From: CAYXGZ01 sp964464755
GTDB taxonomy: Bacteria; Planctomycetota; MHYJ01; JACPRB01
Assembly: GCA_964464755.1 (NCBI GenBank)
Contig: CAYXGZ010000007.1
Coordinates: 1 to 64,000 of the forward strand
Length of the DNA stretch: 64,000 nt
Direction: 5' to 3'
Part shown: in pieces, positions 50,348 through 58,107 of the stretch
Position numbering within the stretch: the first letter of the stretch is position 1
Layout of the letters: each line of letters opens with the position of its first letter
Notes under the pieces: generated by a model
Databases searched by the model: none
Told to the model about the DNA's origin: nothing
What the model saw: only the letters and a program-made list of their open reading frames with translations
Position numbers and translations under genes: made by a program

Positions 50348-51449
50348 CTAGTACTTCCGGTCCTTCCAGCGGAGGAAGGCCTCGAGGAAGGGGTCGATGG
50401 CGCCGTCGAGCACGGCCTGGACGTTGCCCGTCTCGACGTCGGTGCGGTGGTCCTTCACCAGCGTGTACGGGTGCAGCGTGTAGCTGCGGATCTTGTTGCC
50501 GTAGCCGATCTCGCCCTTCTCGCCGTAGAGCTTGGCGAGCTCGCCGTCGCGCTTGGTCTCCTCGAGCTGGTGGAGCTTCGAGGCGAGGCTGCGCATGGCG
50601 ACCTTGCGGTTCAGCTGCTGCGAGCGCTCGTTCTGGCACTGGACGATGATGCCGCTGGGCAGGTGGGTGATGCGGACCGCGCTCTGGGTCTTGTTCACGT
50701 GCTGGCCGCCCGGCCCGCCCGCGCTGTACGTGTCGATCTTCAGGTCCTTCTCGTTGATGTCCACCTCGACGTCGTCGTACTGGGGCGTCACGTCGACGGC
50801 GACGTAGCTCGTCTGGCGCTTGTGGTTGGCGTCGAAGGGCGAGAGGCGGATGAGCCGGTGCCCGCCGACCTCGCCCTTGAGGTAGCCGAAGGGGTACTTG
50901 CCGCGGACGTCGAGCACGGCGCGCTTGATGCCGGCCTCGTCGCCGGCCTGGTAGTCCACGAGCGCGGACTGGTAGCCGTTCTGGTCGAGCCAGCGCTGGT
51001 ACATCCGCAGGAGCATCGCGGCGAAATCCATGGAGTCCGTGCCGCCCTCGCCCGCGTGGATGGAGAGGAAGACGTCGCGCGGGTCGTTGGGCCGGTTGAA
51101 GAGCGTCTGGAGCTCGATCTGCTCGACGGCCTTGCGCAGCGCCGGGAGCTTGGCGGAGATCTCCTCGAGGTGGGCGCGGTCCTTCGCGTCGTCGCACATC
51201 TCCGCGAGGCCCAGCTCGTCGGCGACCTGGGCGGAGGCCCCGAGGTAGGACTCGACGACGGAGTTCACGCCCTTGAGCTCGGCGACGACCTTCTGGGCGG
51301 CCTCGGCGTGGGTCCAGAAGTCCGGCGCGTTCATCTTCTCCTGGAGGGCGCGGACCCGTTCCTGCTTGCGGGCGACCTCAAAGAGAGTCCCGGAGCGCGG
51401 CCAGCTTGGCGTCCAGCTCGCGGAGGGCGGCGACGAGTTCGTCTCTCAT
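50348..51449 (-). CDS. prfB: Peptide chain release factor 2, with programmed +1 frameshift
   Basis: ATG 51449 opens a 23-codon frame (MRDELVAALRELDAKLAALR) that ends at CTT TGA (51383-51378). A +1 shift joins it to the main frame, which continues EVARKQERVRALQEKMNAPDFW. The 366-residue product equals the usual RF2 length. It has the stop-decoding SPF motif and the catalytic GGQ in SAGGPGGQHVNK. It recognises UGA and UAA. The in-frame UGA lets RF2 control its own synthesis. Confidence 0.95.
51378..51383 (-). other. RF2 programmed frameshift site (CTT TGA)
   Basis: CTT TGA is followed by G on the minus strand, within the first 24 codons of prfB. Pairing the Leu codon CTT with the slip to TTT gives the +1 frame. 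The classic AGGGGG internal Shine-Dalgarno sequence is only weakly represented by CGGGA three bases upstream. Confidence 0.88.
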
Positions 51450-51480
51450 GGGGGTGGGTCCAGGTGGGGGATTATCGGGT

Positions 51481-52278
51481 TCAGGCGCGGCGGCGGAGGA
51501 GGCGCAGCGCGGCGAAGCACGCGAGGGCCACCGCGCCGACGACGAGGTTGACCTTCCAGGCGGGGGCGCCGCCGTCGTCGTCCGCGGCGGAGGCGCGGCG
51601 GGGGGCGGAGCGCGCGGGCTCGCGGGCCAGCGACGACCTCGGCTCCTCGGCCCGGCCGCCCGGCAGGGCGGCGGCGAGCGCGTCGGCCCGCCCGGCGAGC
51701 GAGGAGTCGGCGGCGCGGACCTGGGCGAGCACGGAGAGGACGCCGGCGCCGCGCTCGAGCCGGCCGGCGTCGTGGAGCTTCTCGAGGACGGCGAGCCGCA
51801 GGGACGGCGCGAGGGCGGGGTCGGCGTAGAGGCCGGCCAGCTCGCGGCGGGAGGCGGGCGTGCCCATGGCGACGAGGAGGTCGATCTCGTGGAGCTGGCG
51901 CTCGCCGGGGGCGCCGCGGCGGACGCGGTCGGAGAGGGACTCGGCGGCGGCGTCGGTGCCGGAGGCGGCGAGCGCCTCGTCGAGCTCGCGGACGAGGGCG
52001 ACGGCGCGGGGGTCGCCGGCCTCGGCGAGGAGGAGGGAGGCGCGGGCGCGGAGCCCGGGGTCGAGCTCGGGGTCGAGGGCGAGGCGGCCGATCTCGTCGA
52101 CCCAGCTGTCGCGGTCGCGGAGGCGGAGGAGGTTCTCGGCGGCCTCGACGCGGACGGGGGCCGGGGCGCGCTCGTCGCGGACGGTCTCGGCGATCTCGCG
52201 GAGGCGGCGGGCGAGTTCCTCGAACTCGGTCTCGGCCGGATCCTGCGCGAGGGCCAGGAGGAGCACCCAACCCATCAT
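51481..52278 (-). CDS. Tail-anchored helical-repeat protein
   Basis: The 265-residue product has a short signal-like start (MMGWVLLLALAQDPAE). An alpha-helical HEAT-like region follows (about 20-200, with VRVEAAENLLRLRDRD and LRARASLLLAEAGDPRA). A low-complexity linker and one C-terminal membrane helix (about 243-261) end in Arg. The two ATGs (52278, 52275) are equivalent. Function unknown. Confidence 0.65.
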   Translation of the reverse strand: MMGWVLLLALAQDPAETEFEELARRLREIAETVRDERAPAPVRVEAAENLLRLRDRDSWVDEIGRLALDPELDPGLRARASLLLAEAGDPRAVALVRELDEALAASGTDAAAESLSDRVRRGAPGERQLHEIDLLVAMGTPASRRELAGLYADPALAPSLRLAVLEKLHDAGRLERGAGVLSVLAQVRAADSSLAGRADALAAALPGGRAEEPRSSLAREPARSAPRRASAADDDGGAPAWKVNLVVGAVALACFAALRLLRRRA

Positions 52279-52284
52279 GGGTTC

Positions 52285-52290
52285 ATGCTA
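52285..52290 (-). promoter_or_regulatory. -10 element (TAGCAT), leaderless type
   Basis: TAGCAT on the minus strand ends six bases before ATG 52278. Confidence 0.45.
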
Positions 52291-52365
52291 CCTCGGGACG
52301 CGGATCGCATGCAACCCCGAGGTCCCCGGCCGTGTCGGACCGGTGGAGCGGAATAAGGAGGAGCC

Positions 52366-52800
52366 ATGAAGGGAACCGGGATGGCGCTGGGGATGGTCCT
52401 GGGCGCCGCGTTGATGGGGGCGGGGATCCTGCTGGGCGGGCGATCGGGCGAGGCCCACGCGTCGCCGCAGTCGGTGGACAACAACGGGAAGTACGCCGTG
52501 GCGGTGGGCGGGACGGCGGCGGGGGTGAACGACCTGGTCTGGGTCCTCAACGAGCACCCCGTGCACCCTGGCCTGAAGGGGCGCGAGGAGGACAGCAAGG
52601 TGGCCAAGCCGAACCGGGTGGCCCTGTGCCTCTACAAGGCGACGAAGAACGGGGACGCGATGAAGCTGGTCTCGGTCCGGGACATCGCCTACGACGTGGA
52701 GATCCAGAACCTGAACCAGGAGACGCCGGAGGTCCGGCAGATCATGGAGAAGCTGAAGGGCGAGATCGCCCGCAAGGAGAAGGAGAAGGACGACAAGTAG
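52366..52800 (+). CDS. Membrane-anchored secreted protein, paralogue A
   Basis: The 144-residue product has an N-terminal helix (5-25). A domain follows with SVDNNGKYAVAVGG, DLVWVLNEHPVHPGLK, REEDSKV and CLYKATKNGDAMKLVSVRDIAYD, given here as separate motifs. It ends in a Lys/Glu helix. AAGGAGG precedes the ATG. It is strongly similar to the next gene product. Function unknown, but conservation of a whole domain in two copies argues for a real role. Confidence 0.7.
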   Translation: MKGTGMALGMVLGAALMGAGILLGGRSGEAHASPQSVDNNGKYAVAVGGTAAGVNDLVWVLNEHPVHPGLKGREEDSKVAKPNRVALCLYKATKNGDAMKLVSVRDIAYDVEIQNLNQETPEVRQIMEKLKGEIARKEKEKDDK

Positions 52801-52890
52801 GGTCGCGCGTCTATTTTCGGGGCCCGCGCAGGGCCCGCCTCCCCGGGGACGTCTGGAATACCGGACCGGTCCGTCCCCGGGTGAAGGTGC

Positions 52891-52920
52891 TTGACATCCC
52901 CGCGAAAGCGGAGGTGTAAT
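52891..52920 (+). promoter_or_regulatory. Consensus sigma-70 promoter (TTGACA, 18 bp, TGTAAT)
   Basis: TTGACA (52891-52896) and TGTAAT (52915-52920) stand upstream of ATG 52952, with TGGAGGG as ribosome site in between. It is one of only two sites in the window with a perfect -35. Confidence 0.7.
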
Positions 52921-52951
52921 TGACCGGCTCGGGGAACCTTTGGAGGGTCCG

Positions 52952-53371
52952 ATGGCGCAGAAGTGGTCGTTCTTCGCGATGGGCGTGATGTCGGGGCTGA
53001 TCCTCGTCCTGGGGTACGCCCTGCTCATGGTCTCGCACCAGAATCCCGCCCACGCCATGCAGTCGGTGGACAGCGGGGGGAAGTTCACGCTGGCGACGGG
53101 CAGCACGACCCAGGGGGTCATCGACCTGCTCTGGGTGCTGCACGAGCACCCGCCGCACCCCGGGCTGAAGAGCCGCGAGGAGGACTCCAAGGTCCTGAAG
53201 CCCACGCGGATCTCGCTGTGCCTCTACAAGTCGACGAAGAACGGCGACTCGATGAAGCTGATGGCGGCGCGGGACATCGCGTACGACATCGAGTTCATGG
53301 ATTACAACCAGGAGAAGCCGAGCGTCCGCGACATCATCGAGACGCTGTCGAAGCAGATCAAGAAGGAATAG
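52952..53371 (+). CDS. Membrane-anchored secreted protein, paralogue B
   Basis: The 139-residue product has an N-terminal membrane helix (8-28). Its domain matches paralogue A over about 100 residues (SVDSGGKFTLATGS, DLLWVLHEHPPHPGLK, SREEDSKV, CLYKSTKNGDSMKL). It has its own strong promoter, while the first copy does not show one. A GCGGGGC/GCCCCGC hairpin (53381-53397) follows its stop. Confidence 0.7.
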   Translation: MAQKWSFFAMGVMSGLILVLGYALLMVSHQNPAHAMQSVDSGGKFTLATGSTTQGVIDLLWVLHEHPPHPGLKSREEDSKVLKPTRISLCLYKSTKNGDSMKLMAARDIAYDIEFMDYNQEKPSVRDIIETLSKQIKKE

Positions 53372-53417
53372 AATGGACCCGCGGGGCCGGGCCCCGCGAT
53401 ATCGCCGGAGGTGATCG

Positions 53418-54263
53418 ATGGCCGACTACTTCTCGTTCGAAGACGTCCTGAAGGAGCTGGAGCTCTCCGAGGAGGACCTCAAGCGCATGGTCTCCGAGGG
53501 CGAGCTGCGCGCCTTCCGCGACGAGAACAAGATGAAGTTCAAGAAGGAAGACGTCGACCACCTCAAGAAGGGGCGCATCACCGAGCCGACGATCATCCTC
53601 CCCAGCACGCCCTCGGGCGGGCAGGACGAGACCGTGCTCGACCTCGACATCGGCAAGGAGACGGCCGAGATCCAGGCTGCCGGCGGCGACGAGCTCCTCG
53701 TGGGCCAGCCCCAGGAGGAGGAGCAGGTCGGCGTCGAGGAGACCTTCATCGACGAGGAGAACGACTCCGGCCTCACGACCGAGCCCCTGAAGCTCGCCGA
53801 CGAGGTGGAGACGGCCGAGACGGTCGAGAGCGAGGCGGTCGAGGAGGAAGTGGCCGCGCCGGCCTCCGTGAAGGCCCCCCGCCGCCGCACCCAGCAGATG
53901 CCCGTGGCGACCGAGGACGAGCTCGAGCGCCGGCGCCCCTCGCCGGTCTGGGCCTTCGTCCTCATCTTCGCGTTCGTCTCCGGCCTCTACTCGACCCTGT
54001 TCGGGATCGACACGATCCGGCTGACGGGCGCCGGCCAGACGGGCGAGCAGCCCTCCGGCATGACGGCCGGCGTCGGCAAGTGGGTCCTCGAGCAGTTCTG
54101 GGGCGACCCCGCCTGGACCAAGTTCCACGTGAACAAGTTCCCGGACCAGAAGCAGCCCCCCTACGAGATCGGCTCCAGCGAGAAGTACCCGATCAAGCAC
54201 ACGACCTACAGCGGCCCGACCTTCCACAAGATCGACACGGCCGACCGGCCGCCCGTGAAGTAG
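53418..54263 (+). CDS. Membrane-anchored MerR/excisionase-type helix-turn-helix protein
   Basis: The 281-residue product has an N-terminal helix-turn-helix of the excisionase type (4-50; FSFEDVLKELELSEEDLKRM and LRAFRDENKMKFKKEDV). A very acidic low-complexity linker (about 65-150) follows, then one membrane helix (177-197) and an outer C-terminal domain (about 200-281). The DNA-binding head is thus fixed to the membrane. GGAGG precedes the ATG. The outer domain has no recognised fold. Confidence 0.75.
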   Translation: MADYFSFEDVLKELELSEEDLKRMVSEGELRAFRDENKMKFKKEDVDHLKKGRITEPTIILPSTPSGGQDETVLDLDIGKETAEIQAAGGDELLVGQPQEEEQVGVEETFIDEENDSGLTTEPLKLADEVETAETVESEAVEEEVAAPASVKAPRRRTQQMPVATEDELERRRPSPVWAFVLIFAFVSGLYSTLFGIDTIRLTGAGQTGEQPSGMTAGVGKWVLEQFWGDPAWTKFHVNKFPDQKQPPYEIGSSEKYPIKHTTYSGPTFHKIDTADRPPVK

Positions 54264-54281
54264 CCCTTCCCGCCATCCCGG

Positions 54282-54317
54282 AAGGCCCCCGCGCGACCCG
54301 CGGGGGCCTTTCTTTTT
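54282..54317 (+). terminator. Rho-independent terminator after the membrane HTH gene
   Basis: A perfect 12-bp stem (AAGGCCCCCGCG with CGCGGGGGCCTT) with a five-base loop is followed by TTCTTTTT. Confidence 0.9.
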
Positions 54318-54342
54318 CCCCCGGAATTCTCCATTTTCATGC

Positions 54343-54371
54343 TTGACATTCCATGCTTTACGACTTATAAA
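54343..54371 (+). promoter_or_regulatory. Near-perfect sigma-70 promoter (TTGACA, 17 bp, TATAAA)
   Basis: TTGACA (54343-54348) and TATAAA (54366-54371) are 17 bp apart in an AT-rich island. They drive the OmpA-like lipoprotein gene at 54419, whose ATG follows a GAGGGGG ribosome site. It is the strongest promoter in the window by consensus. Confidence 0.85.
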
Positions 54372-54418
54372 TTACGCGTCGTCCGAACGAGGAATCCAAG
54401 GGAAAGAGGGGGTTAGCC

Positions 54419-55144
54419 ATGTCGGTCCGCATCGTCTCCGTCCTCGGCCTGGCCGCCGTGCTCGCCGGCTCCACGGCCTGCTCCACCGTCTCCGTCGACG
54501 AGTACAACCGCGTCGCCACCGCCCAGAAGGAGTACGTCGCCACGCTCGAGGAGCGCAACGGCAACCTGGAGCGCGAGAACGAGGAGCTCCGCCGCGCCGC
54601 CGACGGCGCCGCGCTCGCCAAGACCACCGACGAGCTCTACGCCCAGATCGCCCGCCAGCTCGAGGCGGCCCTCAAGGGCCTCGACGACGGCGACGACACC
54701 CTCGCCTTCAAGGACGGCCGCTGGACGCTCGGCACCGACCTCCTCTTCGAGACCGGCAGCTGGACCGTCAGCGCCAAGGGCCAGGAGATCCTCAAGAAGT
54801 TCGCCTCCGCCCACCGCGCCCAGAGCGTCCGCTACCGCATCGTCGGCCACACCGACCGCGCCCCCATCGTCAGCAGCAACCTCAAGGCGAAGCTCGACAC
54901 GGACACCAACATGGAGCTGTCCGCCCGCCGCGCCATCGCCGTCATGGGCGCCCTCAAGGCCGCCGGCATGCCCGAGGGCTCGTTCGCGGAGTGCGTCGGC
55001 ATGGGCAACAGCCAGCCCCGCGTCGCCAACGACAAGAACGCCGCCAACATGAAGAAGAACCGCCGCGTCGAGATCTACGTGCTCGGCAAGGCCACCCTGC
55101 CCACGTCCGCCGACAAGCAGCCCGAGGCCCCGAAGAAGAAGTAG
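54419..55144 (+). CDS. OmpA-like peptidoglycan-binding lipoprotein
   Basis: The 241-residue product has a lipobox (AGSTAC, Cys21). A coiled-coil segment follows (about 35-75), then an OmpA C-terminal domain with LLFETGSWTVSAKGQEIL, VGHTDRAP and NRRVEIYV, where the Asp and Arg bind diaminopimelate. It tethers the outer membrane to peptidoglycan and fits a strong promoter and terminator for an abundant protein. Confidence 0.9.
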   Translation: MSVRIVSVLGLAAVLAGSTACSTVSVDEYNRVATAQKEYVATLEERNGNLERENEELRRAADGAALAKTTDELYAQIARQLEAALKGLDDGDDTLAFKDGRWTLGTDLLFETGSWTVSAKGQEILKKFASAHRAQSVRYRIVGHTDRAPIVSSNLKAKLDTDTNMELSARRAIAVMGALKAAGMPEGSFAECVGMGNSQPRVANDKNAANMKKNRRVEIYVLGKATLPTSADKQPEAPKKK

Positions 55145-55160
55145 TCCCCGCCTCCACCGG

Positions 55161-55194
55161 AACCCCCCGCGGCGACGCGGGGGGTTTCTTTTTT
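55161..55194 (+). terminator. Rho-independent terminator after the OmpA-like gene
   Basis: AACCCCCCGC and GCGGGGGGTT form a perfect 10-bp stem with a six-base loop, followed by TCTTTTTT. Confidence 0.9.
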
Positions 55195-55214
55195 CCCCCG
55201 GATCGCGTATCCCG

Positions 55215-55766
55215 GTGCGCATGCTCACCGCCGCCGAGCGCCGCGCCCTCCTCGCGCTCGCCCGCCGGGCCGTCGCCGACGCGGCCGCCGGCCTCCCCTC
55301 GGAGCTCCCGCCCGGCCTGCCCTCCGCCCTCCTCGCCCCCGGGGCCGCCTTCGTCACCCTCCACCGCGACGGCGAGCTCCGCGGCTGCATCGGCCACGTC
55401 GCCGCCCGCCAGCCCCTCGCGGAGTCCGTCCTCGAGATGGCCCGCGCCGCCGCCACGGAGGACGACCGCTTCGAGCCCGTCGCGGTCGACGAGGTCCCCC
55501 TCCTCGAGATCGAGATCAGCGCCATTTCGCCCATGCGCCGCGTCGCCCCCGCCGACGTCGTCGTCGGCCGCGACGGCCTGCAGATCCGCCTCGGCGCCCG
55601 CTCCGGCCTCCTCCTGCCCCAGGTCGCCGTCGACCACGCCTGGGACGTCCCGACCTTCCTCGTCGAGACCTGCCGCAAGGCGGGCCTGCCCGCCGACGCG
55701 TGGAGCGCCCCCGGCGCCGAGCTCCTCGCCTTCACGGCGGAAGTCTTCGGCGAGGAGAACTTGTAG
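55215..55766 (+). CDS. AMMECR1 / AmmeMemoRadiSam protein A
   Basis: The 183-residue product has the invariant LRGCIGHV (about 60) and DRFEPVAVDEVPLLEIEIS of the AMMECR1 domain. GLLLPQVAVDHAWD follows, with the conserved His-Asp region. In bacteria these proteins usually pair with Memo and a radical SAM enzyme, which are not in this window. Start GTG 55215 or ATG 55221 both fit. The biochemical role is not settled. Confidence 0.9.
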   Translation: MRMLTAAERRALLALARRAVADAAAGLPSELPPGLPSALLAPGAAFVTLHRDGELRGCIGHVAARQPLAESVLEMARAAATEDDRFEPVAVDEVPLLEIEISAISPMRRVAPADVVVGRDGLQIRLGARSGLLLPQVAVDHAWDVPTFLVETCRKAGLPADAWSAPGAELLAFTAEVFGEENL

Positions 55767-55789
55767 CCGGTCCCCGCGCTGGCTACCGT
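55761..55789 (+). promoter_or_regulatory. Promoter with -35 TTGTAG and -10 TACCGT, leaderless
   Basis: TTGTAG (55761-55766) overlaps the stop of the AMMECR1 gene. TACCGT (55784-55789) is 17 bp further and ends six bases before ATG 55796. Confidence 0.45.
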
Positions 55790-55795
55790 ATGGCG

Positions 55796-56329
55796 ATGCG
55801 CATCCTCCCCGTCCTCCTCGTCCTCGGCGTCCTGGGCTCCGGCTGCTCGTCCTCGCCCAAGAAGATCCCGATCCGCTGCCACCCGCCGGAGGTCATCGTC
55901 GTCATCCTCGACGACCCCGCCGCCAGCGCCCTGCTCTACGCCAAGGAGTCCGAGAAGCTCCTCAAGAAGGTGGTCAAGCTCCTCGCCAAGGAGCTCGCCC
56001 CGGAGCTGGTCGACAAGCTCGCCAAGTACTCGCTCGACGAGCTCGTCGCCCGGATCGTCTGCTGGCTGCACCTCGACAAGATCCCGACCGCCGCCGTCGC
56101 CGAGGTCCGCGAGATCTTCGGCGCCGTCCCCCGGGGGATCCGCGAGGAGCTGCTCGGGACCCTGGGCGTCGACGACTTCGGCGTCTCCCCCATGGAGCTC
56201 AAGCGCAAGACGCTGAAGACCTACGCGATCCTGGGCTGGGCCCCGGGCTTCAAGGCCGAGGTGAAGACGCTGCACCCGGGCAAGTCGCCCGACGAGATCA
56301 CGATCACGCTGGCGCCGAAGAAGAGCTGA
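55796..56329 (+). CDS. Small lipoprotein of unknown function
   Basis: The 177-residue product has a lipobox (GVLGSGC, Cys17) and a helical body (LLKKVVKLLAKELAPELVDKL). The start at ATG 55796 follows from the promoter; ATG 55790 would add two residues. Its TGA abuts the TCA of the convergent MutS-like gene, forming TGATCA. Confidence 0.65.
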   Translation: MRILPVLLVLGVLGSGCSSSPKKIPIRCHPPEVIVVILDDPAASALLYAKESEKLLKKVVKLLAKELAPELVDKLAKYSLDELVARIVCWLHLDKIPTAAVAEVREIFGAVPRGIREELLGTLGVDDFGVSPMELKRKTLKTYAILGWAPGFKAEVKTLHPGKSPDEITITLAPKKS

Positions 56330-58093
56330 TCAGACGTCCAGGCCCATCGCCCGCATCAGGCCGATCGCGTTGCTGCGCGTGACCGTGCCGGGCTTGAGCC
56401 GGTAGTCGAAGGCCATCCGCCCGCCCTCGAGGTGGTCCTCGAAGTGCACGTTCGCCGCCCGCGGCGCCAGCGCGTCGGCCACCTTCGCCAGCGACAGGTC
56501 GTGCGTCGTCACCAGCCCCGCCGCCCCCCGCGCCAGCAGCCCCTTCACGACGGCCTCGCTGCCGACCGCGCGGTCGTGCGAGTTCGTCCCCGCGAGGATC
56601 TCGTCCACGAGGTAGAGCACCGGCCCCGCCGCCGCGAGGTCCGCCACGAGCTTCAGGCGCGCGATCTCCGCGTAGAAGCGGCTCGTCCCCTCCTGCAGCG
56701 AGTCCGTGCGCCGGATCGAGGCCGCCAGCTCCGCCCCCGAGAGCCGCAGCCGCTTCGCCCGGGCCGGCAGGCCCAGCCGCGCCAGCAGCGCGTTCGTCCC
56801 CACGGTCCGCAGCAGCGTGCTCTTGCCCGACATGTTCGAGCCCGTCACCACGAGCACCGCGGGCCCCTCCCCGCCCACCGAGACGTCGTTGGGCACGCAC
56901 TTCCCCGGCGGCATCAGCGGGTGGGCCAGCCCCTCCGCCTCGAAGCGCGGCGGGCCCTCCACGAACTCCGGCCACGCGTCCTCGGGATGCTCCGCCGCGT
57001 AGCCCGCGAGCGCCGAGAGCGCCTCGATCTCCGCCATCGCCCCGATCCAGGCCCCCAGCTCCCGGCCGCGCGCGAGCCGCCAGCGCTCGATCGAGAAGGC
57101 GACCAGCGGCGTCCAGCAGAACGCCAGCGCGATCGGGTGGAAGAGCTGGTTGCGCCGCGTGTCGAGACGGTCGACGAGCTTCCGCAGCCCCGCGAGTTCC
57201 CGCGCCACGCCCGCCCCCAGCGCCTCCCGGCGCCGGCGCAGGAAGTCCGACGCGAACTCCTCGCGCTCCAGGCGGCCGAAGACCTCGGCGAGCAGGCCGA
57301 TCTCGCGGCCCCGGGCCTCCACGGCGTCGACGATCCTCGACGCCCGGCTCCGGCACGCGCCGTGCACCGCCAGCGAGAGCACGAACGCGCCGAGCGGCCA
57401 GGCGAAGGAGACCCCCGCCGCCCAGGCCACGATCGCGCCGGCGTTCGCGACGGCCGCCGCCCCGGCCAGCGCCGGCAGCAGCGCGGGGACGCCCACCGGC
57501 GGGGCCGCGCCCCAGGCCGCCAGCTTCTCCGCGTCGCCCTCGTCGCGGCCCTCCGGCCCCAGCAGGTCCAGCTCCTCGCGCAGGTCGAGCCGCGGCATCA
57601 GCTCCTTCAGGCCCTCCCGCCGCTCGACCGCCCCGGTCCCCGGCTCCTTCATCCAGCGCGCGAGCACCGCCTCGCCGGCCCGCGTGCGCGTCGTCGCGAG
57701 CAGCTCGAACACCGACGCGCGGCCGAAGAGGTCCAGGTCGTCCGCGTAGCGGTGCCCGGGGTCCACGTGCTCGGCGCCGGTCCGGCCCTTGCCGATCCAG
57801 GTCCCGTCGATGCGCTCGAGCGCGCGCTCGTGGAAGCGCGCCCCGCGCCGGGCCCGGCGGCCCCGGTCCTTGGCCCGCTCGTGGAGCAGGACCAGCGCGA
57901 AGAAGGCGGTCGCCGGGAGCAGCAGCCAGCCCGGGCCCAGCACCTGCGGGCCGAGGAGCAGCCAGGCGAGCACGACGCCGGCGAGGAAGACCGCGACCCG
58001 GGCGTTGGAGAGGCGGGCGTCGGCGCGGTCGGCATCCTCGGCCTCCCGGCGCCGGGCCTCGAGGCGCGCGGCGATCTCGTCGCGGATGGGCAT
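56330..58093 (-). CDS. Membrane-anchored MutS-family ATPase
   Basis: The 587-residue product ends with a MutS ATPase domain: Walker A GSNMSGKST (Lys424), Walker B VLYLVDEILAGTNS, and the TTHDLSLA signature. The N-terminal half lacks mismatch-recognition and connector domains and has two hydrophobic pairs (about 32-70 and 198-240), so it is membrane-bound. Related proteins in many bacteria have no proven mismatch repair role. The ATPase residues are intact. Confidence 0.88.
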   Translation of the reverse strand: MPIRDEIAARLEARRREAEDADRADARLSNARVAVFLAGVVLAWLLLGPQVLGPGWLLLPATAFFALVLLHERAKDRGRRARRGARFHERALERIDGTWIGKGRTGAEHVDPGHRYADDLDLFGRASVFELLATTRTRAGEAVLARWMKEPGTGAVERREGLKELMPRLDLREELDLLGPEGRDEGDAEKLAAWGAAPPVGVPALLPALAGAAAVANAGAIVAWAAGVSFAWPLGAFVLSLAVHGACRSRASRIVDAVEARGREIGLLAEVFGRLEREEFASDFLRRRREALGAGVARELAGLRKLVDRLDTRRNQLFHPIALAFCWTPLVAFSIERWRLARGRELGAWIGAMAEIEALSALAGYAAEHPEDAWPEFVEGPPRFEAEGLAHPLMPPGKCVPNDVSVGGEGPAVLVVTGSNMSGKSTLLRTVGTNALLARLGLPARAKRLRLSGAELAASIRRTDSLQEGTSRFYAEIARLKLVADLAAAGPVLYLVDEILAGTNSHDRAVGSEAVVKGLLARGAAGLVTTHDLSLAKVADALAPRAANVHFEDHLEGGRMAFDYRLKPGTVTRSNAIGLMRAMGLDV

Positions 58094-58101
58094 GGCCGAC
58101 T

Positions 58102-58107
58102 AGGCTA
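58102..58107 (-). promoter_or_regulatory. -10 element (TAGCCT), leaderless type
   Basis: TAGCCT on the minus strand ends eight bases before ATG 58093. It begins directly after the TAG stop of the upstream gene. Confidence 0.4.
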
